Shown: piece after piece, positions 1-6,545 of the stretch | Layout of the letters: the number at the start of each line of letters is the position of its first letter | How positions within the stretch are numbered: the first letter of the stretch is position 1 | DNA from: JAPYTU01 sp036166735 | GTDB lineage: Bacteria; Bacteroidota; Bacteroidia; Cytophagales; MED-G16 | Reading direction: 5' to 3' | Assembly: GCA_036166735.1 (NCBI GenBank) | Contig: JAYZHG010000127.1 | Span: 1 to 6,545, forward strand | DNA length: 6,545 nt | Notes under the pieces: model-generated | Told to the model about the DNA's origin: nothing | Databases searched by the model: none | Seen by the model: the letters and a program-made list of their open reading frames with translations, nothing else | Translations under genes and position numbers: made by a program

Positions 1-2835
1 AATATTAATATAGAGAGATTAGTTTGGCCAGAAGAAAATGAGATAAATTTAGATATTCAAGAACTTTTATCTTTAAAGTCAGAAAGAAACAGGTTAAATA
101 TTGATGTAACTACTCCATTTTCTAAATCATCTAATAATGGAAATTATTTATTAAAAATTGTCGGAAGACCAAACATGAGTACAGTTTTGAATTTTATGTT
201 AGGAGTTAGAAATCCTTTGAGTATAGATAGGGGAAATAAATCTGCATGTGTATGGTTTAATGAATTAAGGCTTACAGATTTTGATAAAACAAAGGGTTGG
301 GCAGCAAATGCTAATTTAAATTTAAAATTATCTGATTTTGCTACAGTATCTTCATCGGCTAGATATACTTCTGTTGGTTTTGGCTCTATTCAACAAAGAA
401 TATCTGAAAGGACTAGAGAAGAAAGATTACAATATGATGCATCAGCTAATATTAATTTAGATAAGTTTTTACCATCAAAAAGTGGTATAAAACTTCCTTT
501 GTATATAGCCATATCTAAGTCTAAGATTACTCCTATGTATGATCCTCTTGATAAAGATATTCCTCTAGAAGCATCAATTAATTCTTTTGATACCAAAAAA
601 GAAAGAAGAGCATATAAAAATATGACTGAAGAAAATATTGAGTCTAAATCAATAAGTTTAAATAATATTAGAAAAGAAAGAACAAAAAAAGACTCAAGAT
701 CTGATTTTTGGGATTTAGAAAATTTATCTACAAGTTTTGCATACAATGAAAGAAAAAGTTCAAATGTTACAACACAATTAATAGAATACAAAGAACACAG
801 AGCAAATATTTCTTATAATTTTTCACCAAAAAATATTTCTATAGAACCATTCAAAAATGTGGATTGGCTTAATTCAAAAATATTTTCTTTAATTAAGGAT
901 ATTAATTTTAATCCTGTTCCTTCAAATATTACAATTCGAGGAGATATGAATAGGAGATTTAATAAAACACAATACAGAAATTCTAACTTGACTATAGAAG
1001 GTGTTGATCCAATTTTTGAAAAATATTTTTCATTTAATAGATCATACAGTCTAAGATGGAACATATTTAAGAGTATGAATATTGATATAAATGCTATTAA
1101 TAATTCTATTATAGATGAACCTGAGGGAGAACTTGATTCTAAAAAGAAACTTGATAGTGTTTTTTATAATATAAAAACTTTGGGAAGAACAAAAAATTAT
1201 AATCAAAATGTTCAAATTAATTATAAAATTCCTATTAATAAAATTCCTTTAACTAATTGGATAAGTTCAAACGCCAAATATTCTGTTAGATATTTATGGT
1301 CTGCAGGTTCATTTCAACAAGCTGATACATTAGGTAATATTGTTGAAAATAGTAGAAATTATTCATTGAGTACAAAAATGGATATTTCTAAATTTTATGA
1401 TAAACTTCCTTTTCTAAAAAAATATAATAAAACGTATAAATCAAAAGATTCAATTAATTCATTATTTGAATCCAAGGTTTTTGATGGTATAATGAAATTT
1501 ATTATGTCATTACGGTCATTAAATTTTACTTATAATGTTAATGAAAGAACATCCATGGCTGGTATTATTGATGATCCAAACATATTTGGATTAAATCTTG
1601 ATAGTAAGTCTCCAGGTTGGAATTTTATTATGGGATCTCAAGATTCGAATATAAGAAATATTGCTGCAGGAAATAATTGGTTAGTTAAAAATGATTATTT
1701 AAATACACCATTTATTCAATCAAGAAATAATAATTTTCAGTTTCGTGGAACTTTACAACCTTTAAGTAGTTTACGAATACAATTAGATGCTAAAAGAATT
1801 ATATCTGAAAATTATCAGGAAATTTTCAGATATAATTCATCTAACAAATCATATCTTTCTTTAACTCCTACTAGAGGAGGTAATTTTTCGTTATCTTTTT
1901 TGTCAATTAAAACAGCATTTATTAAGGATGATGAATTTAATAACTCATCTGTATTTCAAAATTTTGTAGAAAATCGAAATATTATACGAAATAAATTAAA
2001 TTCAGTTAATTCTACTGGTGAATATGGTTTGAATTCTCAAGATGTTCTTATTCCGGCTTTTATTTCTGCTTATTCAGGAAAAGATGCAAATAATTTGTCT
2101 TTAAACCCATTTCCAAAAATACCTATTCCTAATTGGAGAATTGATTTTTCTGGTCTAAATAAAATTAAGGCGCTAAGTGAAATTTTTTCATCTATTAGTA
2201 TTAGTCATTCATATCAGTCTATGTATTCAGTAGGTAATTTTGTAAACTCTCTTATTTATTCAGATAATTTGGATTTTAATAATTCTATTATGGATTATCC
2301 TTTAGCTTCAGAAATTACTGAGAATGGATTGATACCATTTTATATTATTAATCAGGTAAGAATAATAGAGAGATTTGCTCCTTTAATTGGCATAAGTGTT
2401 AGAACAAAAAATAATTTAAATGCAAGAATTGATTATAAGAGAGATAGAAATATAATGTTAAACTTATCTAATTCTCAAATATCAGAATTACAAAATTCTG
2501 ATTTTTCAATTGATTTTGGATATTCAAAAAATAAATTAAAATTACCTTTTAGGTATAGGGGTAATATTATTATTCTTGATAATGATATTCAATTTAAATT
2601 AAATTTTGTTGTTAGAAATACAAAAACAATTCAAAGAAAAATAGATGGTGAAAATGTAGTTACTAATGGAAATTATAATTTTCAACTTAGACCTAATATT
2701 AATTATGTTGTAAATAATAGGATAAGTTTGATTATGTATTACGATAAAATTATTAATAAGCCGCTTGTATCGAACTCTTTTCCTAGATATTCTTCTTCTT
2801 TTGGAGTGAGACTTAGAATGGGATTATCCCAATAA
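1..2835 (+). CDS. sprA: SprA, type IX secretion outer-membrane translocon, C-terminal 944 residues (5' partial)
   Basis: The reading frame is open from base 1, so the ATG at 175 is internal and the gene begins before the window. SprA forms the very large outer-membrane barrel through which type IX secretion substrates, including gliding adhesins, leave the cell. Family members run to about 2,300-2,400 residues, so roughly the last 40% is present. Recognisable family blocks, numbered from the window start, are VWPEENEINL (8-17), GVRNP (68-72), WFNELRLTDFD (85-95), GWAA (99-102) and GFGSIQQRISER (126-137). The rest is a long series of alternating polar/hydrophobic strands ending in a family-like tail, NKPLVSNSFPRYSSSFGVRLRMGLSQ split as residues 919-929 and 930-944. 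Composition is rich in Asn, Ile, Ser and Lys, as expected from the AT-rich DNA. No frameshift or internal stop is seen. It is followed after 47 nt by gcvH. The identification comes from recalled family motifs and is secure; barrel topology is inferred. Confidence 0.95.
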   Translation, partial: NINIERLVWPEENEINLDIQELLSLKSERNRLNIDVTTPFSKSSNNGNYLLKIVGRPNMSTVLNFMLGVRNPLSIDRGNKSACVWFNELRLTDFDKTKGWAANANLNLKLSDFATVSSSARYTSVGFGSIQQRISERTREERLQYDASANINLDKFLPSKSGIKLPLYIAISKSKITPMYDPLDKDIPLEASINSFDTKKERRAYKNMTEENIESKSISLNNIRKERTKKDSRSDFWDLENLSTSFAYNERKSSNVTTQLIEYKEHRANISYNFSPKNISIEPFKNVDWLNSKIFSLIKDINFNPVPSNITIRGDMNRRFNKTQYRNSNLTIEGVDPIFEKYFSFNRSYSLRWNIFKSMNIDINAINNSIIDEPEGELDSKKKLDSVFYNIKTLGRTKNYNQNVQINYKIPINKIPLTNWISSNAKYSVRYLWSAGSFQQADTLGNIVENSRNYSLSTKMDISKFYDKLPFLKKYNKTYKSKDSINSLFESKVFDGIMKFIMSLRSLNFTYNVNERTSMAGIIDDPNIFGLNLDSKSPGWNFIMGSQDSNIRNIAAGNNWLVKNDYLNTPFIQSRNNNFQFRGTLQPLSSLRIQLDAKRIISENYQEIFRYNSSNKSYLSLTPTRGGNFSLSFLSIKTAFIKDDEFNNSSVFQNFVENRNIIRNKLNSVNSTGEYGLNSQDVLIPAFISAYSGKDANNLSLNPFPKIPIPNWRIDFSGLNKIKALSEIFSSISISHSYQSMYSVGNFVNSLIYSDNLDFNNSIMDYPLASEITENGLIPFYIINQVRIIERFAPLIGISVRTKNNLNARIDYKRDRNIMLNLSNSQISELQNSDFSIDFGYSKNKLKLPFRYRGNIIILDNDIQFKLNFVVRNTKTIQRKIDGENVVTNGNYNFQLRPNINYVVNNRISLIMYYDKIINKPLVSNSFPRYSSSFGVRLRMGLSQ

Positions 2836-2870
2836 AATTAGAATTTCTATTATTAAAAAAAATCCTTTAT

Positions 2871-2878
2871 TATCTTCG
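2871..2878 (+). promoter_or_regulatory. Possible Bacteroidota -7 element before gcvH
   Basis: TATCTTCG matches the Bacteroidota -7 consensus TAnnTTTG at seven of eight positions (C for the third T). It ends 4 nt before the gcvH ATG, so a transcript starting here would have almost no leader. No TTG is present at the expected 17-23 nt upstream, which weakens the call; gcvH may equally be read through from sprA. Confidence 0.3.
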
Positions 2879-2882
2879 TTGC

Positions 2883-3257
2883 ATGAATCCAAAAGAATTA
2901 AAATATACTAATGATCATGAGTGGGTAAAAATTGAAAACGAATTTGCAATTGTAGGAATTACAAATTTTGCTCAACAAGAACTTGGAGATATTGTTTATG
3001 TAGAAATTGAATCTCTTAATCAAAAAATTAATAAAGGAGAGATTTTTGGTACAGTTGAAGCTGTAAAAACTGTTTCGGATTTATTTATGCCTATTTCTGG
3101 AAAAGTTATAGAAATAAATGAAAAATTAGATTCCGAACCTGAACTTGTGAATAATGATCCTTATGGAGATGGTTGGATGATCAAAATAAAAATGGAAGAT
3201 GGGTTGGAGATAGAAAAATTATTAGATTTTAGTTCATATGAAAACATTACGAATTAG
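2883..3257 (+). CDS. gcvH: Glycine cleavage system H protein (lipoyl carrier)
   Basis: GcvH carries the methylamine intermediate on a lipoyl arm between the P protein (glycine decarboxylase), T protein (aminomethyltransferase) and L protein (dihydrolipoyl dehydrogenase) in the cytoplasm. The 124-residue product is close to the usual 125-130 for the family. The N-terminal YTNDHEWV (8-15) is typical, as is ITNFAQQELGDIVYVE (26-41). The lipoylation motif GTVEAVKTVSDL (56-67) places the modified lysine at K62, and VNNDPYGDGWMIKI (about 99-112) is the usual C-terminal block. All expected residues are present. The ATG at 2883 gives the full conserved N-terminus, and there is no Shine-Dalgarno sequence, as is normal in this phylum. 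The partner genes gcvP and gcvT are not in the window. The last 20 nt overlap the next gene, suggesting co-transcription. Confidence 0.97.
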   Translation: MNPKELKYTNDHEWVKIENEFAIVGITNFAQQELGDIVYVEIESLNQKINKGEIFGTVEAVKTVSDLFMPISGKVIEINEKLDSEPELVNNDPYGDGWMIKIKMEDGLEIEKLLDFSSYENITN

Positions 3258-3612
3258 TTTTTATTTATATCTTTCATTATCCATATTCTGGTTTATATTA
3301 ATAGTTTATTCTATGGTGTTTTATAATAACACATCAGATTTAAGAGATGTCCCTCTTTATTCTGATAAATTTATTCACTTTTTTTTATTCTTTATTCAAT
3401 CTTTATTGATAACTAAATCAGTTATGATTTATGACATTAACTTAGTCTATAGATATAAATTTTTAATTTTATTTAGTCTATCTCTCTTTGCTATAATTAC
3501 TGAGTGCCAACACTATTTTATTGCATATAGAAATTTTGACATTTTTGATATGTTTACAAATATAATTGGAGTAATTACAGGAGTTTTTTTATTCGATTTG
3601 TTCAAATCATAA
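3238..3612 (+). CDS. VanZ-like family membrane protein
   Basis: This 124-residue protein is strongly hydrophobic, with four likely membrane segments at about 7-28, 45-63, 73-92 and 103-121. It has the family signature: DKFIHFFLF (43-51) opening the second segment, then E89 and Q91 ending the third, and R98, D101, D104, N108 and G111 in the order ECQ...R..D..D...N..G. VanZ of enterococci gives low-level teicoplanin resistance, but most chromosomal family members have no established function, so no resistance role is implied here. The ATG at 3238 lies inside gcvH in the +1 frame and gives a 20-nt overlap. The next Met (M26) would destroy the first membrane segment, so the overlapping start is preferred. 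It probably depends on gcvH transcription and perhaps on translational coupling. tonB follows after 25 nt. Confidence 0.85.
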   Translation: MKTLRISFYLYLSLSIFWFILIVYSMVFYNNTSDLRDVPLYSDKFIHFFLFFIQSLLITKSVMIYDINLVYRYKFLILFSLSLFAIITECQHYFIAYRNFDIFDMFTNIIGVITGVFLFDLFKS

Positions 3613-3630
3613 ATAATTGATTTATATTTG
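3597..3630 (+). promoter_or_regulatory. Bacteroidota-type promoter for tonB
   Basis: TTTG (3597-3600) is followed after 22 nt by TATATTTG (3623-3630), a perfect match to TAnnTTTG. The spacing falls in the TTG-N17-23-TAnnTTTG range described for Flavobacterium promoters. The upstream element lies in the last codons of the VanZ-like gene. The -7 element ends 7 nt before the tonB ATG, so the predicted transcript has a leader of only a few bases or none. In such AT-rich DNA chance matches occur, but spacing and position both fit. Confidence 0.55.
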
Positions 3631-3637
3631 ATCCATA

Positions 3638-4312
3638 ATGGAAGTTAAAAAGAATTTAGACGCAGATTTAGAAAAAAAATCAAGTTTTTTTTTAAATATA
3701 GGACTTTGTATAAGTCTTCTTTTGGTAATTACAGCATTTGAATGGAAATTTTATGATAGAGGTGCTGGAATGGATTTAGGTTCTATAGATGATGATTTTG
3801 AAGATCTTATGGAAATTCCACAGACAGAACAACCACCACCACCACCACCAGTTATTCAACAGCCTGAAATCATAGAAGTTCCAGATGAAGAAGAAATTGA
3901 AGAAGAAATCGAAATCATAATAGATGTTGAAATTACTGAGGAAACAGTAATAGAAGAAATTGTTTTTGAAGAAGCTCCTGAAGAAGAAGAAGTAGATGAA
4001 ATTTTCACAATTGTTGAAGATCAGCCTGCACCGCCAGGAGGAATGAGTGCTTTTTATAAATATGTTGCTACAACTTTAAGATATCCTGCGCAAGCAAGGA
4101 GAATGGGTATTGAAGGAAAAGTTTTTGTTCAATTTGTGGTTGACAAAGATGGTTCATTAACAGACGTTCAAGCAATTAAGGGAATTGGAGCTGGTTGTGA
4201 TGAAGAAGCTGTAAGGGTTATTTCTAAGGCTAAAAAGTGGAAACCTGGTAAGCAAAGAGGAAGAGCAGTTAAAGTTAGAATGATATTACCTATAACTTTT
4301 AAATTAGGTTAA
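3638..4312 (+). CDS. tonB: Energy-transducing TonB protein, Bacteroidota type
   Basis: TonB works with ExbB/ExbD to pass proton-motive energy to TonB-dependent outer-membrane receptors. The 224-residue product has the expected order: a short cytoplasmic N-terminus, one signal-anchor helix (about 17-34), a periplasmic spacer, and the C-terminal TonB domain (about 137-224). The domain shows RYPAQARRMGIEGKVFVQF (148-166), DGSLTDV (171-177), GIGAGCDEEAVR (182-193), KWKPGKQRGRAVKV (200-213) and a closing PITFKL (218-223), all typical of Bacteroidota TonB. The spacer is odd: six consecutive CCA-encoded prolines (66-71), then a Glu-rich stretch (77-121) with 24 acidic residues of 45, and no Lys or Arg from 42 to 140. 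Canonical TonB spacers alternate Pro-Glu and Pro-Lys blocks. Codons 12-19 contain adjacent A8 and T9 tracts. The gene appears to have its own promoter. exbB and exbD are not in the window, so its receptor partners are unknown. Confidence 0.93.
   Translation: MEVKKNLDADLEKKSSFFLNIGLCISLLLVITAFEWKFYDRGAGMDLGSIDDDFEDLMEIPQTEQPPPPPPVIQQPEIIEVPDEEEIEEEIEIIIDVEITEETVIEEIVFEEAPEEEEVDEIFTIVEDQPAPPGGMSAFYKYVATTLRYPAQARRMGIEGKVFVQFVVDKDGSLTDVQAIKGIGAGCDEEAVRVISKAKKWKPGKQRGRAVKVRMILPITFKLG
3833..3850 (+). repeat. CCA trinucleotide repeat (six units) in tonB
   Basis: Six tandem CCA codons encode Pro66-71 in the periplasmic spacer. The repeat is in frame, so slippage would change the spacer length without breaking the gene. 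Confidence 0.8.
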
Positions 4313-4315
4313 TTT

Positions 4316-5179
4316 CTAAAGAACATTATACAATTGTTCTTTTATTTTTTCTAAAGAATCTTTCATGGATATAACTTTTTCTTGAATTTTAAATTTGTTG
4401 CATTTAGATCCTATTGTATTAATTTCTCTGTTAATTTCTTGACATATAAAATTTAATTTTTTACCATTTGAATCAACTGTATTAAGAGTATTCTTAAGAA
4501 GAATGAAATGTTCTTTTAATCTACTGATTTCTTCGTTGATATCAGTTTTGTCTAGATAATAAAACAATTCTTGTTCCAATCTATTACTATCTAATTTTAT
4601 ATGTTCAATTTTAGATATTTCTGCTAATAAGTATTTTTTCTTAGATTCAGATCTTTTTTTATTAGTTTTTATAATTGATTTTAAGTTTGATTCTAAATTT
4701 TTTATTTTATTATTTATATCGTTTAAAATGCTTTTTCCTTCTTTTTTTCTAGAATTACTACATTCATTTATTACTTTCTTGAATAAGAATTGAAGAGTTT
4801 TAAACTCTATTATTTCTTCATTATCTAAAGAAAATAAACTATTTATATGCATAGTATTATTAAAAATGGATTCATTATTAATTTTTCCTGTAGTTTTAGA
4901 TAAAGTTTTTAGTTCATTATAATAGTGTCTAAATAATTTTTTATCAAATCTAATTTTAGATTTAATTTTATTTTCTATTATTATACTCACATCAATTTTA
5001 CCTCTTATAAGCTTGGTTTTTAATTCGTTTCTTAAACGATTTTCATATTTAATTAATTGTTTGGGTATTTTAAAACTATAATCAAAAATTTTAGAGTTTA
5101 AAGACTTGATTTCAATTTCAATAATATTTCCTTTTATTTCTTTAGAAATAAATCCATATCCAGTCATTGAGTTTATCAT
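4316..5179 (-). CDS. yicC: YicC/YloC family endoribonuclease-like protein
   Basis: The family is named for E. coli YicC and B. subtilis YloC; E. coli YicC has been described as an endoribonuclease involved in small-RNA turnover. The 287-residue length fits the usual 285-295. The start MINSMTGYG (1-9) is nearly invariant in the family. It is followed by EIEIKSLNSKIFD (21-33), RGKID (59-63), RLEQE (200-204), DINEEISRLKEH (213-224), QEINREINTIGSK (247-259) and a C-terminal MKDSLEKIKEQLYNVL (272-287), all family blocks. The middle (about 135-200) is Lys-rich and probably helical. The ATG at 5179 yields the conserved N-terminus. It begins 9 nt after the barrel-protein stop, so the two genes are probably one operon. 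In many bacteria yicC precedes gmk, but here no gmk follows: the gene ends 3 nt from the tonB stop, in convergent orientation. The cellular RNA target here is unknown. Confidence 0.93.
   Translation of the reverse strand: MINSMTGYGFISKEIKGNIIEIEIKSLNSKIFDYSFKIPKQLIKYENRLRNELKTKLIRGKIDVSIIIENKIKSKIRFDKKLFRHYYNELKTLSKTTGKINNESIFNNTMHINSLFSLDNEEIIEFKTLQFLFKKVINECSNSRKKEGKSILNDINNKIKNLESNLKSIIKTNKKRSESKKKYLLAEISKIEHIKLDSNRLEQELFYYLDKTDINEEISRLKEHFILLKNTLNTVDSNGKKLNFICQEINREINTIGSKCNKFKIQEKVISMKDSLEKIKEQLYNVL
4318..4350 (+). terminator. Possible weak intrinsic terminator after tonB
   Basis: AAAGAACA (4318-4325) and TGTTCTTT (4335-4342) can form an 8-bp stem with a 9-nt loop. On the + strand the stem is followed by T-A-TTTTTT, ending at 4350. 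The stem has only two G-C pairs, so it is weak and may be chance. It lies entirely inside the last codons of yicC on the opposite strand, because the two stop codons are 3 nt apart. On the - strand no U-tract follows, so it would serve tonB transcription only. Confidence 0.35.
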
Positions 5180-5188
5180 TTTATTATT

Positions 5189-6545
5189 TTAAAAACTATA
5201 ACCTATTGAAAAATGAATTTTTGTTTTGCCTATTGTATAATCTTCTATAGGTTTTGCAATATCTAATTTTATGTAGTAATCCGTTATTAGTGATCTAATG
5301 CCAAATCCATAACTGGCTAACCAAGGATTTTTTGAGTTTTCAATTTCAGCTTGAAATACAGATCCGGGTTCTTTTATTATCCATGTATTAACATCACTTT
5401 GACTACTAAATGGGGAATTTTCATTCCATGATGATCCTAAATCAAAAAAACCAATTAATTGAAAATTATTTAGAAATTCAGATGAAACTTCATTATTAAA
5501 TAAAGTTTTTACTAAAGGTATTCTTAGTTCAGAACTTAATAATAAAACTTTTTCCCCATTAAATTTATTAAAATCATAACCTCTTAAGTCAACAAATTTT
5601 GAAAAAAGTATTTTAGAGTTATCTACACCACTAGAAATAGCAAGTGGATTATTGGGTGTGTCTTCATTTGTTGAACTAAATATTGAATTTTGCACTCCTC
5701 CAAGAATATATTTGTTTGGGTTATTTCCAAATGATCCTCCATAAAAAACTCGTGATGATAAAATAATGTGGTTACGAATTTTTTGATGATGAATTAGATC
5801 AACAGATAAATTATTAAAGTCCTTAAGATCATTATTTAATGAAAAGTAATTTTTATATGATATTTTTAATTTAGTTCCTTCTTCCAAATTCATTCCTATT
5901 TTTATTGAGTTATCATATATAATATTTGAAGTATAGCCTGTGTAGTTTGTTTTATTATAATATAGAAAAGGAGGTGGAGTATTATTTAATACTCTATAAT
6001 CCAAATCTGAAAATTCAGTTCTTGTAAAAAATGGTGCAATTTCTAATCTAACAAAATTAGATAGAGGATACATTGCTTTTATTTTAAACTCATTAAGTGA
6101 ATATTTATGATAGAGGAAATTTTCTTGATCTTCTGCAAAATATATTTGTCTATTATATGAAAGTTTAAAATCTATTCTTTTTTTAAGATAAGTGTATTCA
6201 GTATAAATATCTGAACTTTTTATACTTGAAAAAGGCACAAATGCTTTTGCATATAATTTGTGATCTTCTAGTACATCAATAAAATCAGTTTCAATTTGAC
6301 TTCCATAACCTTCTAATGGATCAATTTTTATAAAACTGTTAAAATTGTTTTTAACTAGTGAATAGTTATAATTTATTGGTCCGGATATTTTAGTTTTATT
6401 TTGAAAATTATTTATATTATTTAATATAGAAGATGTTTCTTTATTGTCATCTTTAAATTCAAAATTTTCTGTTTTTTCAAAATCTATTTTTTTTTCTGTT
6501 TGAGATTTAATTTCATCCTCTATTTTTTTTTCATTTAATTTTTTT
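5189..6545 (-). CDS. Outer-membrane beta-barrel protein, C-terminal 451 residues (5' partial), Omp85-like or TolB-like fusion barrel
   Basis: The frame is open to the right edge, so the gene starts outside the window. The GTG at 6238 is residue 103 of the visible part and is not a credible start, since coding sequence of the same character continues upstream. Visible order: a Lys/Glu/Asp-rich segment (about 1-36), a linker, PLEGYGSQIETDFIDVLEDH split as 76-80 and 81-95, then many amphipathic strands. Near the C-terminus lie DLRGYDF (319-325), resembling the conserved loop-6 RGY/RGF motif of Omp85 barrels, SSELRIPL (337-344), FFDLGSSW (366-373), and a terminal IHFSIGYSF with a final Phe, as in a barrel-insertion signal. 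The layout resembles large Bacteroidota proteins annotated TolB-like, in which a propeller precedes a C-terminal barrel, but any propeller lies beyond the window. An outer-membrane location is likely; the function is unknown. It is upstream of yicC in a probable operon. Confidence 0.7.
   Translation of the reverse strand, partial: KKLNEKKIEDEIKSQTEKKIDFEKTENFEFKDDNKETSSILNNINNFQNKTKISGPINYNYSLVKNNFNSFIKIDPLEGYGSQIETDFIDVLEDHKLYAKAFVPFSSIKSSDIYTEYTYLKKRIDFKLSYNRQIYFAEDQENFLYHKYSLNEFKIKAMYPLSNFVRLEIAPFFTRTEFSDLDYRVLNNTPPPFLYYNKTNYTGYTSNIIYDNSIKIGMNLEEGTKLKISYKNYFSLNNDLKDFNNLSVDLIHHQKIRNHIILSSRVFYGGSFGNNPNKYILGGVQNSIFSSTNEDTPNNPLAISSGVDNSKILFSKFVDLRGYDFNKFNGEKVLLLSSELRIPLVKTLFNNEVSSEFLNNFQLIGFFDLGSSWNENSPFSSQSDVNTWIIKEPGSVFQAEIENSKNPWLASYGFGIRSLITDYYIKLDIAKPIEDYTIGKTKIHFSIGYSF
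6483..6532 (-). repeat. Pair of 14-nt direct repeats containing T9 tracts
   Basis: The + strand 14-mer TCTATTTTTTTTTC occurs at 6483-6496 and again at 6519-6532, 36 nt (12 codons) apart and in the same frame. On the coding strand each copy carries an A9 tract and encodes E-K-K-I plus the first part of the next acidic codon. They lie in the charged segment before the barrel. They may be remnants of a duplicated charged motif or simple low-complexity drift. Confidence 0.55.

Noticed and set aside
175..177. ATG as the start of a separate 886-residue gene
   Set aside because: The same frame is open back to base 1 and the upstream codons encode the SprA block VWPEENEINL, so this Met is internal.
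390..1064. Two antisense open frames (390-791 and 813-1064)
   Set aside because: They lie wholly opposite sprA, resemble no family I know, and are expected when AT-rich coding DNA is read in reverse.
3223..3230. TAGATTTT inside gcvH as a promoter for the VanZ-like gene
   Set aside because: It lacks the final G of TAnnTTTG, the nearest TTG upstream is only 16 nt away, and tight overlap with gcvH makes a separate promoter unnecessary.
3238..3612. Glycopeptide resistance role for the VanZ-like protein
   Set aside because: No vanRSHAXY genes nearby, and Gram-negative bacteria are generally insensitive to glycopeptides because of the outer membrane; the family is broad and mostly uncharacterised.
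3602..3631. Inverted repeat TCAAAT / ATTTGA around the tonB promoter as an operator
   Set aside because: Only 6 bp per arm in AT-rich DNA with an 18-nt gap; chance is a sufficient explanation without conservation data.
6236..6238. GTG start giving a 349-residue protein on the - strand
   Set aside because: The frame stays open to the window edge and the upstream part belongs to the same barrel protein, including GYGSQIETDF.

Overview
The window looks like an ordinary chromosomal core region of a very AT-rich Bacteroidota bacterium, most likely a low-GC member of the Flavobacteriia or a relative. G+C is roughly a quarter by eye. The assignment rests on three things: the SprA C-terminal part (a type IX secretion protein found only in this phylum), promoter-like TTTG...TAnnTTTG elements instead of -35/-10 boxes, and start codons without Shine-Dalgarno sequences. 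The genus cannot be read from the sequence.

Layout. The left four genes are on the + strand: the 3' part of sprA (1-2835, open at the left edge), gcvH (2883-3257), a VanZ-like membrane protein gene overlapping gcvH by 20 nt (3238-3612), and an energy-transducing tonB (3638-4312). The right two genes are on the - strand, transcribed toward tonB: an outer-membrane beta-barrel protein whose N-terminal part lies beyond the right edge (5189-6545), followed after 9 nt by a yicC-family gene (4316-5179). The two gene groups converge with only 3 nt between the tonB and yicC stop codons. No stretch longer than 47 nt lacks a gene. I saw no tRNA, rRNA, CRISPR array, insertion sequence or phage gene.

How the genes relate. 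SprA is the outer-membrane translocon channel of the type IX secretion system, TonB couples the inner-membrane proton gradient to outer-membrane transport, and the right-hand barrel protein also belongs to the outer membrane, so three of six genes serve the envelope. GcvH is a metabolic lipoyl carrier. From memory, the order sprA-gcvH-vanZ-tonB recurs in Flavobacteriia, so this is probably conserved synteny and not a new system. YicC is an RNA-processing family protein with no obvious link to the others.

The more unusual points are small: a TonB periplasmic spacer with no basic residue over about 99 positions and heavy Glu content, a good Bacteroidota promoter almost touching the tonB start codon, adjacent A8 and T9 tracts early in tonB, a near-zero convergent gap with a hairpin inside the yicC 3' end, and a Lys/Glu-rich repeat-bearing segment in front of the right-hand barrel. 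I found no convincing evidence of a previously undescribed system.
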